Below are positions 16,775 through 25,450 of a DNA stretch of 64,000 bases, one piece after another. The stretch covers positions 47,018-111,017 of the forward strand of contig WQYA01000002.1 of NCBI GenBank assembly GCA_009781495.1, read 5' to 3'. The notes beneath the pieces are model-generated. The model worked only from the letters and a program-made list of their open reading frames with translations, was not told the origin of the DNA and searched no databases. Source of the DNA: Cystobacterineae bacterium. GTDB taxonomy: Bacteria > Myxococcota > Myxococcia > Myxococcales > Myxococcaceae. Position numbers and translations under genes: made by a program. Within the stretch, counting starts at the first letter, position 1. Every line of letters begins with the position of its first letter.

Positions 16775-18841
16775 ATGAAAACACAAAATATGGACGCATA
16801 TGCCCTCCTTGCATGCAAAGGGAACCCAAGCCGGGCAAGTTTAGGGATGTTGGGCATTTTGGCCTTGGGGGTCCTATTAAGCCTCCATGCTTGTTCTTCG
16901 GACAAAATGGAGGAACTGGCTACGGAGGCAGAACCGGAAAAGCCGGAAAAGCCGGAAAAGCCGGAAAAGCCGGAAAAGCCGGAAGAACCGATAGAGCTGA
17001 GGACGGAGGGGCACCTTCACCTTCACCTTATATCTCATGCGACGATCCTCTCACCGCTGAACCCCTCTGCCACCCTTAGCGTTGGTGTTTCAGGGTTTGC
17101 CAACAGTGCTGACTCGGATAAGGTGGGGCTTGAAATAAGCGCCTTTAACCTAAGGACATTTCTAACCCCCGCTCCCTCGTCAGAAAATACACGAAACTTT
17201 GAGGTTCATGTTGAATATGACGGCATCAGCGAATTTCCTGAAGGTTTAGCGGACATACACTTCAGTTTAGCAAATATACCAGAGGGTTATACCGGTGAAA
17301 CTCAAACCCTGCAGCTGCTTGTCCGGGACGGGCTGGAAAGGGCAAGCGAGCGTATCATTCCGGTGGACCAAGACAACCTTCAGGCATTTAACGACTATGC
17401 GAATGGCATGGAGGGGTTGGAGCGGCATTATCAACTGGCAGAAGATCTCCGTTTGGCAACCCCCCCAGCGAACCAAAGCAACTGGACGCCCATAGGCACG
17501 GTGGATTTTCCTTTTAGCGGCAGTTTTGACGGCGCCGGGCACACCCTTACTGGCCTTAGCATTGACAACCCCGACAGTGATCTGCAAGGCCTGTTTGGCC
17601 ATATAGGCACCCGTGCTGTTGTTGAAAACCTTGGGTTGGAAGGCGGCAGCGTTACGGGTCGCGATCGAATTGGCAGCGTGGTGGGGTGGAGCGAGGGTCT
17701 GGTGGAAAACTGTTATGCCACGGGGAGTGTAAATGGTGTTTATGCTGGCGGTGTGGTGGGGCGGAGTGACGGCAGGGTACAAAACAGCCATGCGGCAGGC
17801 GCTGTTTATGGCAGCAGTGAGGGTGGGGGAGTGGTGGGGCGGAACGAGGGGGTGGTAGAAAACTGTTATGCGACGGGGGATGTAAGAGGTGGTTATGCAG
17901 GTGGTCTGGTAGGGGTAAACTGGGGGACAGTGCAAGGCAGCCATTCCACGGGAAATATCAACGGTGGTGGTTATGCGGGGGGTGTAGCGGGGGAAAACAA
18001 CCGCACGGTACGAGACAGCTATTCCACAGGGAATATCAGCGGTGTTGATGCTGGCGGTGTGGTGGGGCTGAACATTGGTTTGCAGAGTGTGGTAGAAGAC
18101 TGCCATGCCACGGGAGATATCGGCAGCGGCTCCTATGTGGGTGGTGTGGTGGGGGCGAACCACGGCATGGTACAGCGTTGTTATGCAACAGGAGCGATTT
18201 TTGGCAGTGTAGCAGTGGGGGGGGTGGTGGGGCTAAACGGCGGCATTGTACAGCGTTGTTATGTCACGGGAAACGTCAGCGGTGGTCAAACAATAGGCGG
18301 CGTTGTAGGGATGAACGGGAGCGACACAGTTCTTCGGGACTGCTATGCCACGGGAGATGTGGGTATTGGCCAGACGGTTGGCGGTGTAGTGGGGTCAGGT
18401 GCGCATGGTACGGTAGAAAACTGTTATGCCACGGGGAATGTGAGAGGTGTCTATGCGGTGGGCGGTATCGCGGGAGGAATCGGCGGGGTGGTGCAAAACT
18501 GCATAGCACTGAACCCCAGCGTCAGACAGAGAGCAAACCTGAGCGGAGTTAGCGTTGGGCGTGTGGCGGGAGATATTTATTATGGCAGTTTAGAGATGTA
18601 CAACAACCATGCACGGCTTGACATGGACATACGCTTTAACACCGACACCAGCGACAATGGCGGAACGCCCAAACAGCCTGTCATAGACGACGTTTCCGAT
18701 CTGGACGGAGGCAGTGTGGATGTTGCAAGCCTTTCTGCTGCGTTTTGGACGCAAACCATGCTTTGGGATGCCACAGTTTGGGAGATGAGGACCGACGGTC
18801 TGCCCATATTGAGAGACGTTGGAGGCAGGCAAAATCCTTAA
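16775..18841 (+). CDS. GLUG-repeat lipoprotein with (Pro-Glu-Lys) linker
   Basis: A 688-residue lipoprotein. ATG 16775 opens a signal peptide ending at a LHAC lipobox, followed by a (Pro-Glu-Lys)5 linker. A beta-rich domain with an IPEGYTGETQ motif matches the equivalent part of the GLUG lipoprotein at 8.9-10.7 kb, and about a dozen GLUG-type repeats follow (GGVVG..GVVENCYATGDVRG). The C-terminus ends in LPILR(D/N)VGG like its paralogue, but the Cys-rich N-terminal module is absent. Its stop overlaps the stop of the convergent outer-membrane gene. Inference: the two GLUG proteins share a surface role and differ in how they are tethered. Confidence 0.8.
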   Translation: MKTQNMDAYALLACKGNPSRASLGMLGILALGVLLSLHACSSDKMEELATEAEPEKPEKPEKPEKPEKPEEPIELRTEGHLHLHLISHATILSPLNPSATLSVGVSGFANSADSDKVGLEISAFNLRTFLTPAPSSENTRNFEVHVEYDGISEFPEGLADIHFSLANIPEGYTGETQTLQLLVRDGLERASERIIPVDQDNLQAFNDYANGMEGLERHYQLAEDLRLATPPANQSNWTPIGTVDFPFSGSFDGAGHTLTGLSIDNPDSDLQGLFGHIGTRAVVENLGLEGGSVTGRDRIGSVVGWSEGLVENCYATGSVNGVYAGGVVGRSDGRVQNSHAAGAVYGSSEGGGVVGRNEGVVENCYATGDVRGGYAGGLVGVNWGTVQGSHSTGNINGGGYAGGVAGENNRTVRDSYSTGNISGVDAGGVVGLNIGLQSVVEDCHATGDIGSGSYVGGVVGANHGMVQRCYATGAIFGSVAVGGVVGLNGGIVQRCYVTGNVSGGQTIGGVVGMNGSDTVLRDCYATGDVGIGQTVGGVVGSGAHGTVENCYATGNVRGVYAVGGIAGGIGGVVQNCIALNPSVRQRANLSGVSVGRVAGDIYYGSLEMYNNHARLDMDIRFNTDTSDNGGTPKQPVIDDVSDLDGGSVDVASLSAAFWTQTMLWDATVWEMRTDGLPILRDVGGRQNP
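16934..16987 (+). repeat. 9-bp microsatellite encoding (Pro-Glu-Lys)n
   Basis: Five perfect copies of CCGGAAAAG followed by one variant (CCGGAAGAA). It lies just after the lipidated Cys of the GLUG lipoprotein. Slippage would change linker length by three residues without a frameshift. Confidence 0.95.
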
Positions 18842-19509
18842 AAGCCAAAGCCTATGCCGAGGCGAAGAATGCCGGGGAAACCCATCTCCACGCGCAGGTG
18901 AGCGATTTTGGAGAAGTCCCAGATGAGACCCAATTGAAGGGTGATGGCAGGGAATGCGACGACATTGAGAGATCCATGATAAAGAAGGAAAGGTCCCAAG
19001 CCAAACTTCCAATAGAGCGCAAAGCGGGGTGTATAGCGAAACCCCCAGAAGAATTCGATGGGAACGCACGCCAGCATCTCCTGCCAGCTGTCCTCCCCGA
19101 AAAGAAAGATGAGATCTACGCCCATTTCAAGAGCAATCCAGTGGTAGGTGCTGGGAAGGGGCAGATGATAGCGAACACTCAAAGAAAGAGGGCGGCCTAT
19201 CCCATCCAGGTTTGACAGCATCCCGGCGATGCCCATGGCGATGTCGCCCAAGAGAACAATTTGATGTTGGCGGTTTTGCTGGTATCCTTCGCGAGGGTTT
19301 TCTTGAGAGCTTGCGTGGGCCAAACTTCCAGACGCCGCCTCCTCTTCCTCGTCCGCAGCTGTCTTAGCTGAAACTTCTGAAGCGCTTTTTCTCTCTCCAA
19401 AAGCTTCCGAATGGCGTGTTTGTGCCTGCGTGAAAGCCATTCCAACGGCTGCAAACAGCCATATTGCCACGAATCTCCAAAGCTTGTTATGGCCAAACAT
19501 GCGCTTCAT
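18838..19509 (-). CDS. Outer-membrane beta-barrel protein, paralogue 1
   Basis: A 223-residue exported protein. ATG 19509 opens a typical signal peptide (LWRFVAIWLFAAVGMAF); the frame is open upstream to 19557, which would add 16 residues before it. After a charged Glu-rich linker the rest alternates hydrophobic and polar residues as in a small beta barrel (YHLPLPSTYHWIALEMGVDL), and it ends in Phe (GFGF), the usual terminal signal of outer-membrane proteins. A tandem paralogue lies immediately upstream on the same strand. No substrate is known. It ends tail-to-tail with the GLUG lipoprotein, sharing stop-codon bases. Confidence 0.7.
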   Translation of the reverse strand: MKRMFGHNKLWRFVAIWLFAAVGMAFTQAQTRHSEAFGERKSASEVSAKTAADEEEEAASGSLAHASSQENPREGYQQNRQHQIVLLGDIAMGIAGMLSNLDGIGRPLSLSVRYHLPLPSTYHWIALEMGVDLIFLFGEDSWQEMLACVPIEFFWGFRYTPRFALYWKFGLGPFLLYHGSLNVVAFPAITLQLGLIWDFSKIAHLRVEMGFPGILRLGIGFGF

Positions 19510-19569
19510 TTCTGAAAACCCCAGAAAGTCTACAGTGTGCGAGAAACGACGAAACATCGAATATCTACC

Positions 19570-20253
19570 TCAGAAGCCAAAGCCCAGGCCGAGGTGCAGA
19601 AGGCCAGGAAAACCCATCTCCAGGCGCAGGTGAAGGAGTTTAGAAAAGTCCCACATGAGGCCCAAGTGAAGGGTAGGGGCAGGGAAGGGGAGGATATAGA
19701 ACTCTTTATCACGGTTAATCGCAAAGAAAGCCCCCACCCCCACCTTCCAATAGAGCGCGAAGCTGGGTGTACGGCGAAAACCCCAGAAGAATTCAATGGG
19801 AATGGACATGATCAGCGTGCTGACATGATACTTGTCATCATAAAAAAGAAGGAGGATGTCTGTGCCCATTTCAAGAGCAAACCAGTGGCGGGTGGTGGGA
19901 AGCGGCAGATGATAGCGAATACTCCAAGTAAAAGGACTGCCTACCCCTTCAAGAGTTGTCAGCAGCCCGAAGGTGTTGACGATGAAGTCCATCAAGACAA
20001 AAACCTGATGCTGGCGGGTTTGCTGATATTCTTCGCGAGGATTGTCTTGAGAGCTTGCGTGGGCCAAACTTCGAGACGCCGCCTCCTCTTCTTCGCCTGC
20101 AGCTGTTTTTGCTGAAACTTCTGGAGCGTTGTTTTGCTTTCCAAAAGCTTCCGAATGGCGTGTTTGTGCTTGCGCGAAAGCCATTCCAGCGGTTGCAAAC
20201 AGCCACATCGCCACGAGCCTCCAAAGCTTGTTATGGGCCAACATGGGCTTCAT
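19570..20253 (-). CDS. Outer-membrane beta-barrel protein, paralogue 2
   Basis: A 227-residue tandem paralogue of the neighbouring barrel protein. They share the signal peptide, the ASSQ-NPRE-YQQ linker, the IEFFWGFR motif and the terminal GFGF. The start is taken as ATG 20253 by comparison with the paralogue; the frame is open to 20310. Conservation extends into DNA upstream of both starts, so the duplication included part of the leader. A sequence element further upstream (20321-20367) also precedes the MYXO-CTERM gene and may control both. Confidence 0.7.
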   Translation of the reverse strand: MKPMLAHNKLWRLVAMWLFATAGMAFAQAQTRHSEAFGKQNNAPEVSAKTAAGEEEEAASRSLAHASSQDNPREEYQQTRQHQVFVLMDFIVNTFGLLTTLEGVGSPFTWSIRYHLPLPTTRHWFALEMGTDILLLFYDDKYHVSTLIMSIPIEFFWGFRRTPSFALYWKVGVGAFFAINRDKEFYILPFPAPTLHLGLMWDFSKLLHLRLEMGFPGLLHLGLGFGF

Positions 20254-20320
20254 TTCTGAAAACTCCAGAAAGTCTACAGTGTGCGAGAGAACGACGAAAC
20301 GCCGAATCAACGTTGATTAG

Positions 20321-20367
20321 GACGTTTGAGATAACCTGTTTGTTACCTGGGGCATAGAAAAACCTTC
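20321..20367 (-). promoter_or_regulatory. Shared upstream element, copy 1
   Basis: About 45 bases, matching 22239-22283 at most positions. Read on the minus strand, both contain TGCCCCA-GTAACAA-CAGG followed by CTCAAACGTC. This copy lies about 70-115 bases before the barrel gene start. Equal placement and orientation upstream of two exported-protein genes suggests a promoter or operator. The function is inferred. Confidence 0.45.
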
Positions 20368-20411
20368 ACATTAAAAATCCACTTGGCTCCCCCCGTAGTT
20401 AGCTACCACTT

Positions 20412-20470
20412 TGTTGAATGGAGCTGTTGCGACATACGGGAGTCCATGTGGTGGGGGCAAGGAGGGGAGT
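20412..20470 (-). repeat. Dispersed gene relic, copy 1
   Basis: The segment resembles 28208-28262 (about 80% over some 30 bases, weaker after). Both, read on the minus strand, keep a similar peptide: PYVATAPFN here and PYVTAAPFN there. It lies between the MYXO-CTERM gene and the barrel pair, a 210-base stretch with no other gene. It probably derives from an old dispersed gene or element whose identity I cannot tell. Confidence 0.35.
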
Positions 20471-20520
20471 TTTAGAGGTTGTCAAGTGTCTTGCAGTGTT
20501 GAAGCGTTGACCCGTGCGCT

Positions 20521-22182
20521 TCAACGCGTGGCAACCCCTCGGCGGCGAAGCCGGGCAAGCAGCGCTAATGAGAGCACAAAACCAAGCCCGGCGAACGACG
20601 TGTTTCCGCTCGCCGTGCAGCCGCAGCCTGAACTTTTGGCTTCGGCGTTATTTCCCGTTGTCTCAGAGTCGCCTCCGTTGCTGCTGATTTCACCGACTGT
20701 GGCATAGATGCAGTCAGCTTCCTGCGACAGCCGGAAGCTGAGACCGCTTCCGTTTAAGGTTTTTCCGTTGTTGGCGATGATGCCTTCAAAAGTACCCGCG
20801 CAGAGGAGGGAAATTTTCGTCCCTAGCGCCGGGGTATAGCCAGGAGCGAGGCTGATGGAGGAGACGGCAGAAACCGCGCCAGCCGGTATGCCATTTGCCG
20901 GGGTGAAGCGCACGGTGCCCATCATCAGAGGCTGCGAAGCGTCGGAGAGCAAGAAGCTATAGGACGCGAAATGCCCAACCGTCAGCGTTGCAAAGCTCGT
21001 CACCTCGGTGTAGTTGTCCAGCACCAGGGTGTTGCCGGTGAAGCAGTCTTTGTTGGCAGCACAAGCCAGGACAGGAGGTTCGGGACTGTTCCAGTCATTA
21101 TTTCCGCCGCTGATGAGGGCGTTTGCACCCAACTTTAACGTGCCGCTGAGTTTCACGCTGTTGTTCGTGGCGTTGTTGGAGCTGGAAATACCGCCGCAAA
21201 TATAGGGGGACTCCCCCGAAATCTCGCTATCGGCAATGCTCACGCTGTTGTTCGTGACGTTGTCGAAGCCGGAGGTGCCGCCGATAATGAAGGAGTTAGC
21301 CCCCGAAATCGTGCTATCGGCAATGCTGAGGCTGTTGTTCGTGGTGTTACGATAGGAGAAGCCGCCGCAAATATAGGGGGCCTCACCCGAAATCTCGCTT
21401 TTGGCAATGTGCACACTGTTGCTTGTGGCGTTGCCGCCAGAGTCGGAGTTTCCGCCGTGAATATAGGGGAAATGACTCGAAATCTCGCTATCGGTAATGC
21501 TCAGACTGTTGTTTGTGACGTCACCCTGGAAGGAGAGTCCGCCGAAAAGATAAGGTATCTCACCCGAAATTTCGATTTTGGAAATACTTAGGCTGTTTTT
21601 TGTGGCGTTGTTCGTTAAGGAGTGGCCGCCATAAATATAGGGAGCAGCATCCGAAAACTTGCTGTCGACAATGCTTGTGCTGTTGTTCGTGACGTTGCCA
21701 GTGTCGGAGTAGCCGCCGCAAATAGAGGAGGCATCACCCGAAAACTTGCTGTCGGCAATGCTTGCGCTGTTATTCATGGCGTTGCCAGTGTCGGAGTAGC
21801 CGCCACATACACTAACGTTATTCAGGTTGCTGCCTTCGATGAAAACCGCATTCCCTTCATTGCTGCCCACCCCTTCGGAGTCCGCCAAGTTGTATGCGCC
21901 GTAGACCTGAACCAAGCCTGGAATATCGCCGAGCATGGAGACGGAATTGCCGGAAAGGCTGGCACTCCTGTTTGTGGAATATGCCGTGGGTGCCAGGGTG
22001 TCATTCATCTTTCCAAAAAGACTATCGACGACTGTTTGCAGCGCTGGGCAGCGGCCTGTGCCGGGAGTTTCGGTGTTGGAGCAGACGATGGTTTCAGGCG
22101 GCGCTACCTGCGCCCAAACCGGATCAACAAGAAAAGCACCCAGGACAAAGCAGCCCAAGGCATGAGCCAACACACGTTTCAT
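20521..22182 (-). CDS. Repetitive secreted protein with MYXO-CTERM-type sorting tail
   Basis: A 553-residue protein. ATG 22182 follows AGGAGG at 6-base spacing and opens a signal peptide ending near VWAQ. Residues ~110-370 hold about nine repeats of some 26-30 residues with a Gly-Gly-(Y/F/I)-S / N-N-S-x-S-I-x-D-S-(E/K)-(I/F)-S-G pattern, suggesting a beta-helix. The C-terminus has GCGC, a hydrophobic stretch (FAGLGFVLSLALLA) and RLRRR. This is the myxobacterial MYXO-CTERM layout, thought to be processed by a myxosortase and to deliver proteins to the surface. The role is probably adhesin-like or structural. A small inverted fragment of the same repeat lies at 22370-22440. Confidence 0.78.
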   Translation of the reverse strand: MKRVLAHALGCFVLGAFLVDPVWAQVAPPETIVCSNTETPGTGRCPALQTVVDSLFGKMNDTLAPTAYSTNRSASLSGNSVSMLGDIPGLVQVYGAYNLADSEGVGSNEGNAVFIEGSNLNNVSVCGGYSDTGNAMNNSASIADSKFSGDASSICGGYSDTGNVTNNSTSIVDSKFSDAAPYIYGGHSLTNNATKNSLSISKIEISGEIPYLFGGLSFQGDVTNNSLSITDSEISSHFPYIHGGNSDSGGNATSNSVHIAKSEISGEAPYICGGFSYRNTTNNSLSIADSTISGANSFIIGGTSGFDNVTNNSVSIADSEISGESPYICGGISSSNNATNNSVKLSGTLKLGANALISGGNNDWNSPEPPVLACAANKDCFTGNTLVLDNYTEVTSFATLTVGHFASYSFLLSDASQPLMMGTVRFTPANGIPAGAVSAVSSISLAPGYTPALGTKISLLCAGTFEGIIANNGKTLNGSGLSFRLSQEADCIYATVGEISSNGGDSETTGNNAEAKSSGCGCTASGNTSFAGLGFVLSLALLARLRRRGVATR

Positions 22183-22238
22183 GACCAACCTCCTATTGGA
22201 AAGACCAGCGCAGATTAGCTCATGCGTTTCTTTGAAGA

Positions 22239-22283
22239 CGTTTGAGAAGGCCTGATTGTTACATGGGGCACAGAAAAAATTCT
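22239..22283 (-). promoter_or_regulatory. Shared upstream element, copy 2
   Basis: Counterpart of 20321-20367, located about 57-101 bases before the MYXO-CTERM gene and in the same orientation. See that entry for the common core. Likely a shared promoter or regulator site; not proven. Confidence 0.45.
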
Positions 22284-22369
22284 TTTAGGACTTGGAGAAG
22301 CTTCCTAAGGCCCCCCCAAAGAGCCAGAGGTTTAGGTTTTCGAAAAAGCCAGCCTGAGTGCAACATTTC

Positions 22370-22440
22370 GACACCTCCGGATCCGGCAACACCACAAACA
22401 GCAGCGTGAAACTCAGCGGCAGGTTGAAGTTTTATGGGCA
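22370..22440 (+). pseudogene. Inverted fragment of the MYXO-CTERM protein repeat
   Basis: The plus strand encodes GNTTNSSVKLSGRLKF, matching NNATNNSVKLSGTLKL of the minus-strand gene at 20521-22182; about 30 of 34 bases agree in the core. It is too short to be functional and lies in the 400-base gap between that gene and the TIR gene. It indicates a local inverted duplication or the remains of a second gene copy. The rest of the gap shows no coding signal I trust. Confidence 0.6.
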
Positions 22441-22583
22441 GCGAAGCATGAGCGCGCACATGCAAGGCGGCGGTTGGAATAGACTTATCCAATTGTGGAA
22501 GAAGGTGCACAAAAGTACATTCGTAGGAAAAGAAGCATTTATGCTAAAAGAGACTGAAGGCAAATTCGACAGGGGAACCTGCT

Positions 22584-25106
22584 GTGGAGAAGAAAGATTT
22601 TTTCATAAGCTACAATAAAGCTGACAAGGTTTTGGCAAAATGGGTAGCAGGTTGTTTAGAAGAACATGGTTATTCAACCTGTTTCCAAGCGTGGGATATC
22701 CGTCCAAGTGATGATTTTATCTCCAAGATGAACGAATTTTTGGAAAACTCGAACGCGTTTATTCCAATCTTTTCACAAAATTATATCGACTCACCTTATT
22801 GCCAAAAGGAATGCTCGGCAGCATTGAACAAGCACCTAAAGGACACAACATATAGGTTTATTCCTGTCCGTGTTGCGGATGTTGCTCCACCTGACTTGCT
22901 ACAAACAATTGTATATATTGATATTTTTGGTGTTGAGGAGACCCTTGCTGAAAAAAGGTTGTTGAACGCAGTAGACTCAAGTCCGATACCACGAACGCGA
23001 CCTCCTTTCCCGGCAAACGCGGCAAAGAAAGCCCGCCCTGCTTTTCCCTCCAATTTCCCCGTGAACAACCTCCCAGAGAGAAACCCATATTTCAGTGGAC
23101 GAACAAAGGATCTAGACAGAATCCACGCCGCGTTCGCAACCGATGGTGCGGTTTGTGTAAAACAGGCGATTGCCGGATTGGGTGGTATCGGCAAAACACA
23201 GCTTGCCTTGGAATATGCCCACCGTTTCAGAGATGATTATGCTGATGCAATCTGGTGGATAAAGGCGGAAAAGTCGCCGCGGGAAGATTTGTTAGAATTC
23301 GCGGAAAAATGCGGGTTTCTCCCAGAGGGTAGAGACGCAGCTTCGCAACTGAACGACAAGGATTTGATTGGAAGATTGAACAACTGGTTCGCTGGCCACA
23401 ACTCTTTTTTGCTCATTTTTGACAATGTGGAAACTGTTGAAACCATTCAACCCTTTATTGAACGTGTTAGGACTGGCCATCTGCTTGTTACCACGCGTGA
23501 TAGGAAGTTAAACTTAGCAAACAGCACGATGATTGATTTGGATGTTTTCACGGTGGATGAAGCCAGAGCCTTCATGCGTGAGCGACTTCCCAGGAAAGCC
23601 ATTAACGCTGAGCTAACCCTGGACAAACTGACAGAGCTGTTGGAGTTGCTGCCATTGGCGCTTGAGCAGGCAGCGGCCTATATGGCAGATGTGGACAATG
23701 ATTGCGATTGTGAGGAATATATATCGTTATTTGAGCAGCATGGGTTGAAAGTGTTTGAGGGTACAGCCGCTAAACTAAAGGATTATAATTATAACAAAAT
23801 TGTTACCACCACGTGGAACATCAGTTTATCAAAACTTAGCGAACCGGCGCGGCAATTGTTTTCTTTATGCGCTTATATGGCGCCGGACAATATCCCTTTG
23901 GATTTTTTTGTATGCCAAGCAGAAAGATTGCCTGAACCACTTCATAACGAACTAAGCAATAAGTTGAAATTTAATGAGGTGATACAAAGCTTAGTGAAAT
24001 ATGCGTTGGCAAAACGAGAGGGGAATTTTTTAAGCATACACCGACTGGTGCAGGCCGTGACACGACAAAACCAGGCGGGGGATATGCAATGGCTTTCTTG
24101 CTGTCTCAATATGGCGTGTGCTGTTTTTGAATATGAATATGGTAATAAGTCGTTAATGGACATGGACACGTTTGAAAAAAACGTGCTGCACATACTGTCA
24201 ATAGTGAACCATGCAAAAGAAGTGTTGGTGGATGAAGAGGCGCAAAAGAAAATACGTAGATTATATTATAGGGCTGGGTTTGGGTTTGATTGCAGCAGCA
24301 AATATTCAGAGGCGCGAGAGTGTTTTCAGAAGGCTTTAGAGATCAGCGAAAAGTTGCTGGACAAGGAACACCCAGACATTGCTATCGCGTACAATGACAT
24401 TGCAGAAACCTATGCAAGTCAAGGAAACTACGTCGAAGCACAGAAGTGGAATCAGAAGGCTTTAACCATACGTGAAAAGGTGCTGGACAAAGAACACCCG
24501 GACACTGCCACCACTTATAACAACATTGCGTCTGTTCACTATAATCAAGGGAATTATGACGAGGCGATGGAGTGGAATCGGAAGGCTTTAGTCATACGTG
24601 AAAAGATGCTGAGCAAAGAGCACCCGGACACCGCCACCACTTACAACAACATTGCGGTTATTCATAACAGTAAAGGGGATTACGCCCAAGCGTTGGAGTA
24701 CTCTCAGAAGGCTTTAGAGATTTGCGAAAAGCTATTGGGCAAAAAACACCCGCACACTGTTGCTGCATACAACAGCATTGCAGGAGTCTACATCAGTCTA
24801 GAAGAGTACGTCAAAGCGTGGGAATGGTATCAGAAGGCTTTAGAGACCTGCGAAAAGATGCTGGTCAGGGATCATCCACTTACTGCCACCATCTACAACA
24901 ACATCGCGGTTTTCTACTTCTGCCAAGGGGAGCACGCTAAAGTGCTGGAGTGGTTTCAGAAGGCCTTAGCCATTTGTGAAAAAATATTGGGCAGAGAGCA
25001 CCCGAATACCGTAGCTACGTACAACAACATTGGGAAATTCTACTCGCAGCAAGGAAACTCCATCAAAGCACTGGAGTGGTTTCAGAAAGCTTCAGGCCAT
25101 TCATGA
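22584..25106 (+). CDS. TIR / NB-ARC (STAND) / TPR protein
   Basis: An 840-residue, NLR-like protein. TIR domain at residues 1-125 (DFFISYNKAD; SPYCQKE with Glu76 at the usual NADase glutamate position). NB-ARC-type ATPase at about 165-450, with ligand-site motif NPYFSGR, Walker A AGLGGIGKT (Lys204), Walker B LLIFD (Asp280), LLVTTRD, then LPLAL. The C-terminus from about 585 is seven kinesin-light-chain-like TPRs of 42 residues (CFQKALEISEKLL..EHP). Known proteins of this layout are STAND sensors in which TPRs detect a ligand, the ATPase oligomerises and TIR degrades NAD+; several are anti-phage. The function here is inferred. The GTG start follows AGGGGA. The gene is AT-richer than recQ downstream and has no obvious partner gene. 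Confidence 0.88.
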   Translation: MEKKDFFISYNKADKVLAKWVAGCLEEHGYSTCFQAWDIRPSDDFISKMNEFLENSNAFIPIFSQNYIDSPYCQKECSAALNKHLKDTTYRFIPVRVADVAPPDLLQTIVYIDIFGVEETLAEKRLLNAVDSSPIPRTRPPFPANAAKKARPAFPSNFPVNNLPERNPYFSGRTKDLDRIHAAFATDGAVCVKQAIAGLGGIGKTQLALEYAHRFRDDYADAIWWIKAEKSPREDLLEFAEKCGFLPEGRDAASQLNDKDLIGRLNNWFAGHNSFLLIFDNVETVETIQPFIERVRTGHLLVTTRDRKLNLANSTMIDLDVFTVDEARAFMRERLPRKAINAELTLDKLTELLELLPLALEQAAAYMADVDNDCDCEEYISLFEQHGLKVFEGTAAKLKDYNYNKIVTTTWNISLSKLSEPARQLFSLCAYMAPDNIPLDFFVCQAERLPEPLHNELSNKLKFNEVIQSLVKYALAKREGNFLSIHRLVQAVTRQNQAGDMQWLSCCLNMACAVFEYEYGNKSLMDMDTFEKNVLHILSIVNHAKEVLVDEEAQKKIRRLYYRAGFGFDCSSKYSEARECFQKALEISEKLLDKEHPDIAIAYNDIAETYASQGNYVEAQKWNQKALTIREKVLDKEHPDTATTYNNIASVHYNQGNYDEAMEWNRKALVIREKMLSKEHPDTATTYNNIAVIHNSKGDYAQALEYSQKALEICEKLLGKKHPHTVAAYNSIAGVYISLEEYVKAWEWYQKALETCEKMLVRDHPLTATIYNNIAVFYFCQGEHAKVLEWFQKALAICEKILGREHPNTVATYNNIGKFYSQQGNSIKALEWFQKASGHS

Positions 25107-25450
25107 AACGGGCAGGTAGAAAAAGGGAAACGGGATGAATAGTTGAGTTACATAATGCATCCCCCGCAGGCTAGCCTCAAAAATTATAGGCATTCCCGTT
25201 GGCACCCAAAACCCCCCCCAAAAAAACTTTCCACCAAGTTGCGTACTTAGAATTTCAATTCTCCCCCACACCACCCACCCCTTGAATTTCCCCTATAAAC
25301 GACATATGACTGGCGACGGACTGCGTGTGAGGAGGGCGTTATGGGTTTATGCGGATTTTATGTCGAGTGCTGGGAGGCAAAGGATGTTTTATCTCCCGGC
25401 GGGTTGCGGTTCCTCCCCCCCCCTCTCCCTCCTGCCCCTATGTGTGAAAA
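25107..25450. other. 344-base intergenic region before recQ
   Basis: No convincing gene. An imperfect inverted repeat (AACGGGATG at 25130-25138 and GCATTCCCGTT at 25191-25201) follows the TIR gene and could end its transcript, but the loop is long and no T-run follows. Pyrimidine-rich and poly-C tracts precede recQ. Confidence 0.4.

Noticed and set aside
17267..18163. 298-codon minus-strand ORF
   Set aside because: Antisense to GLUG repeats; the repetitive His/Thr peptide arises from the DNA repeat.
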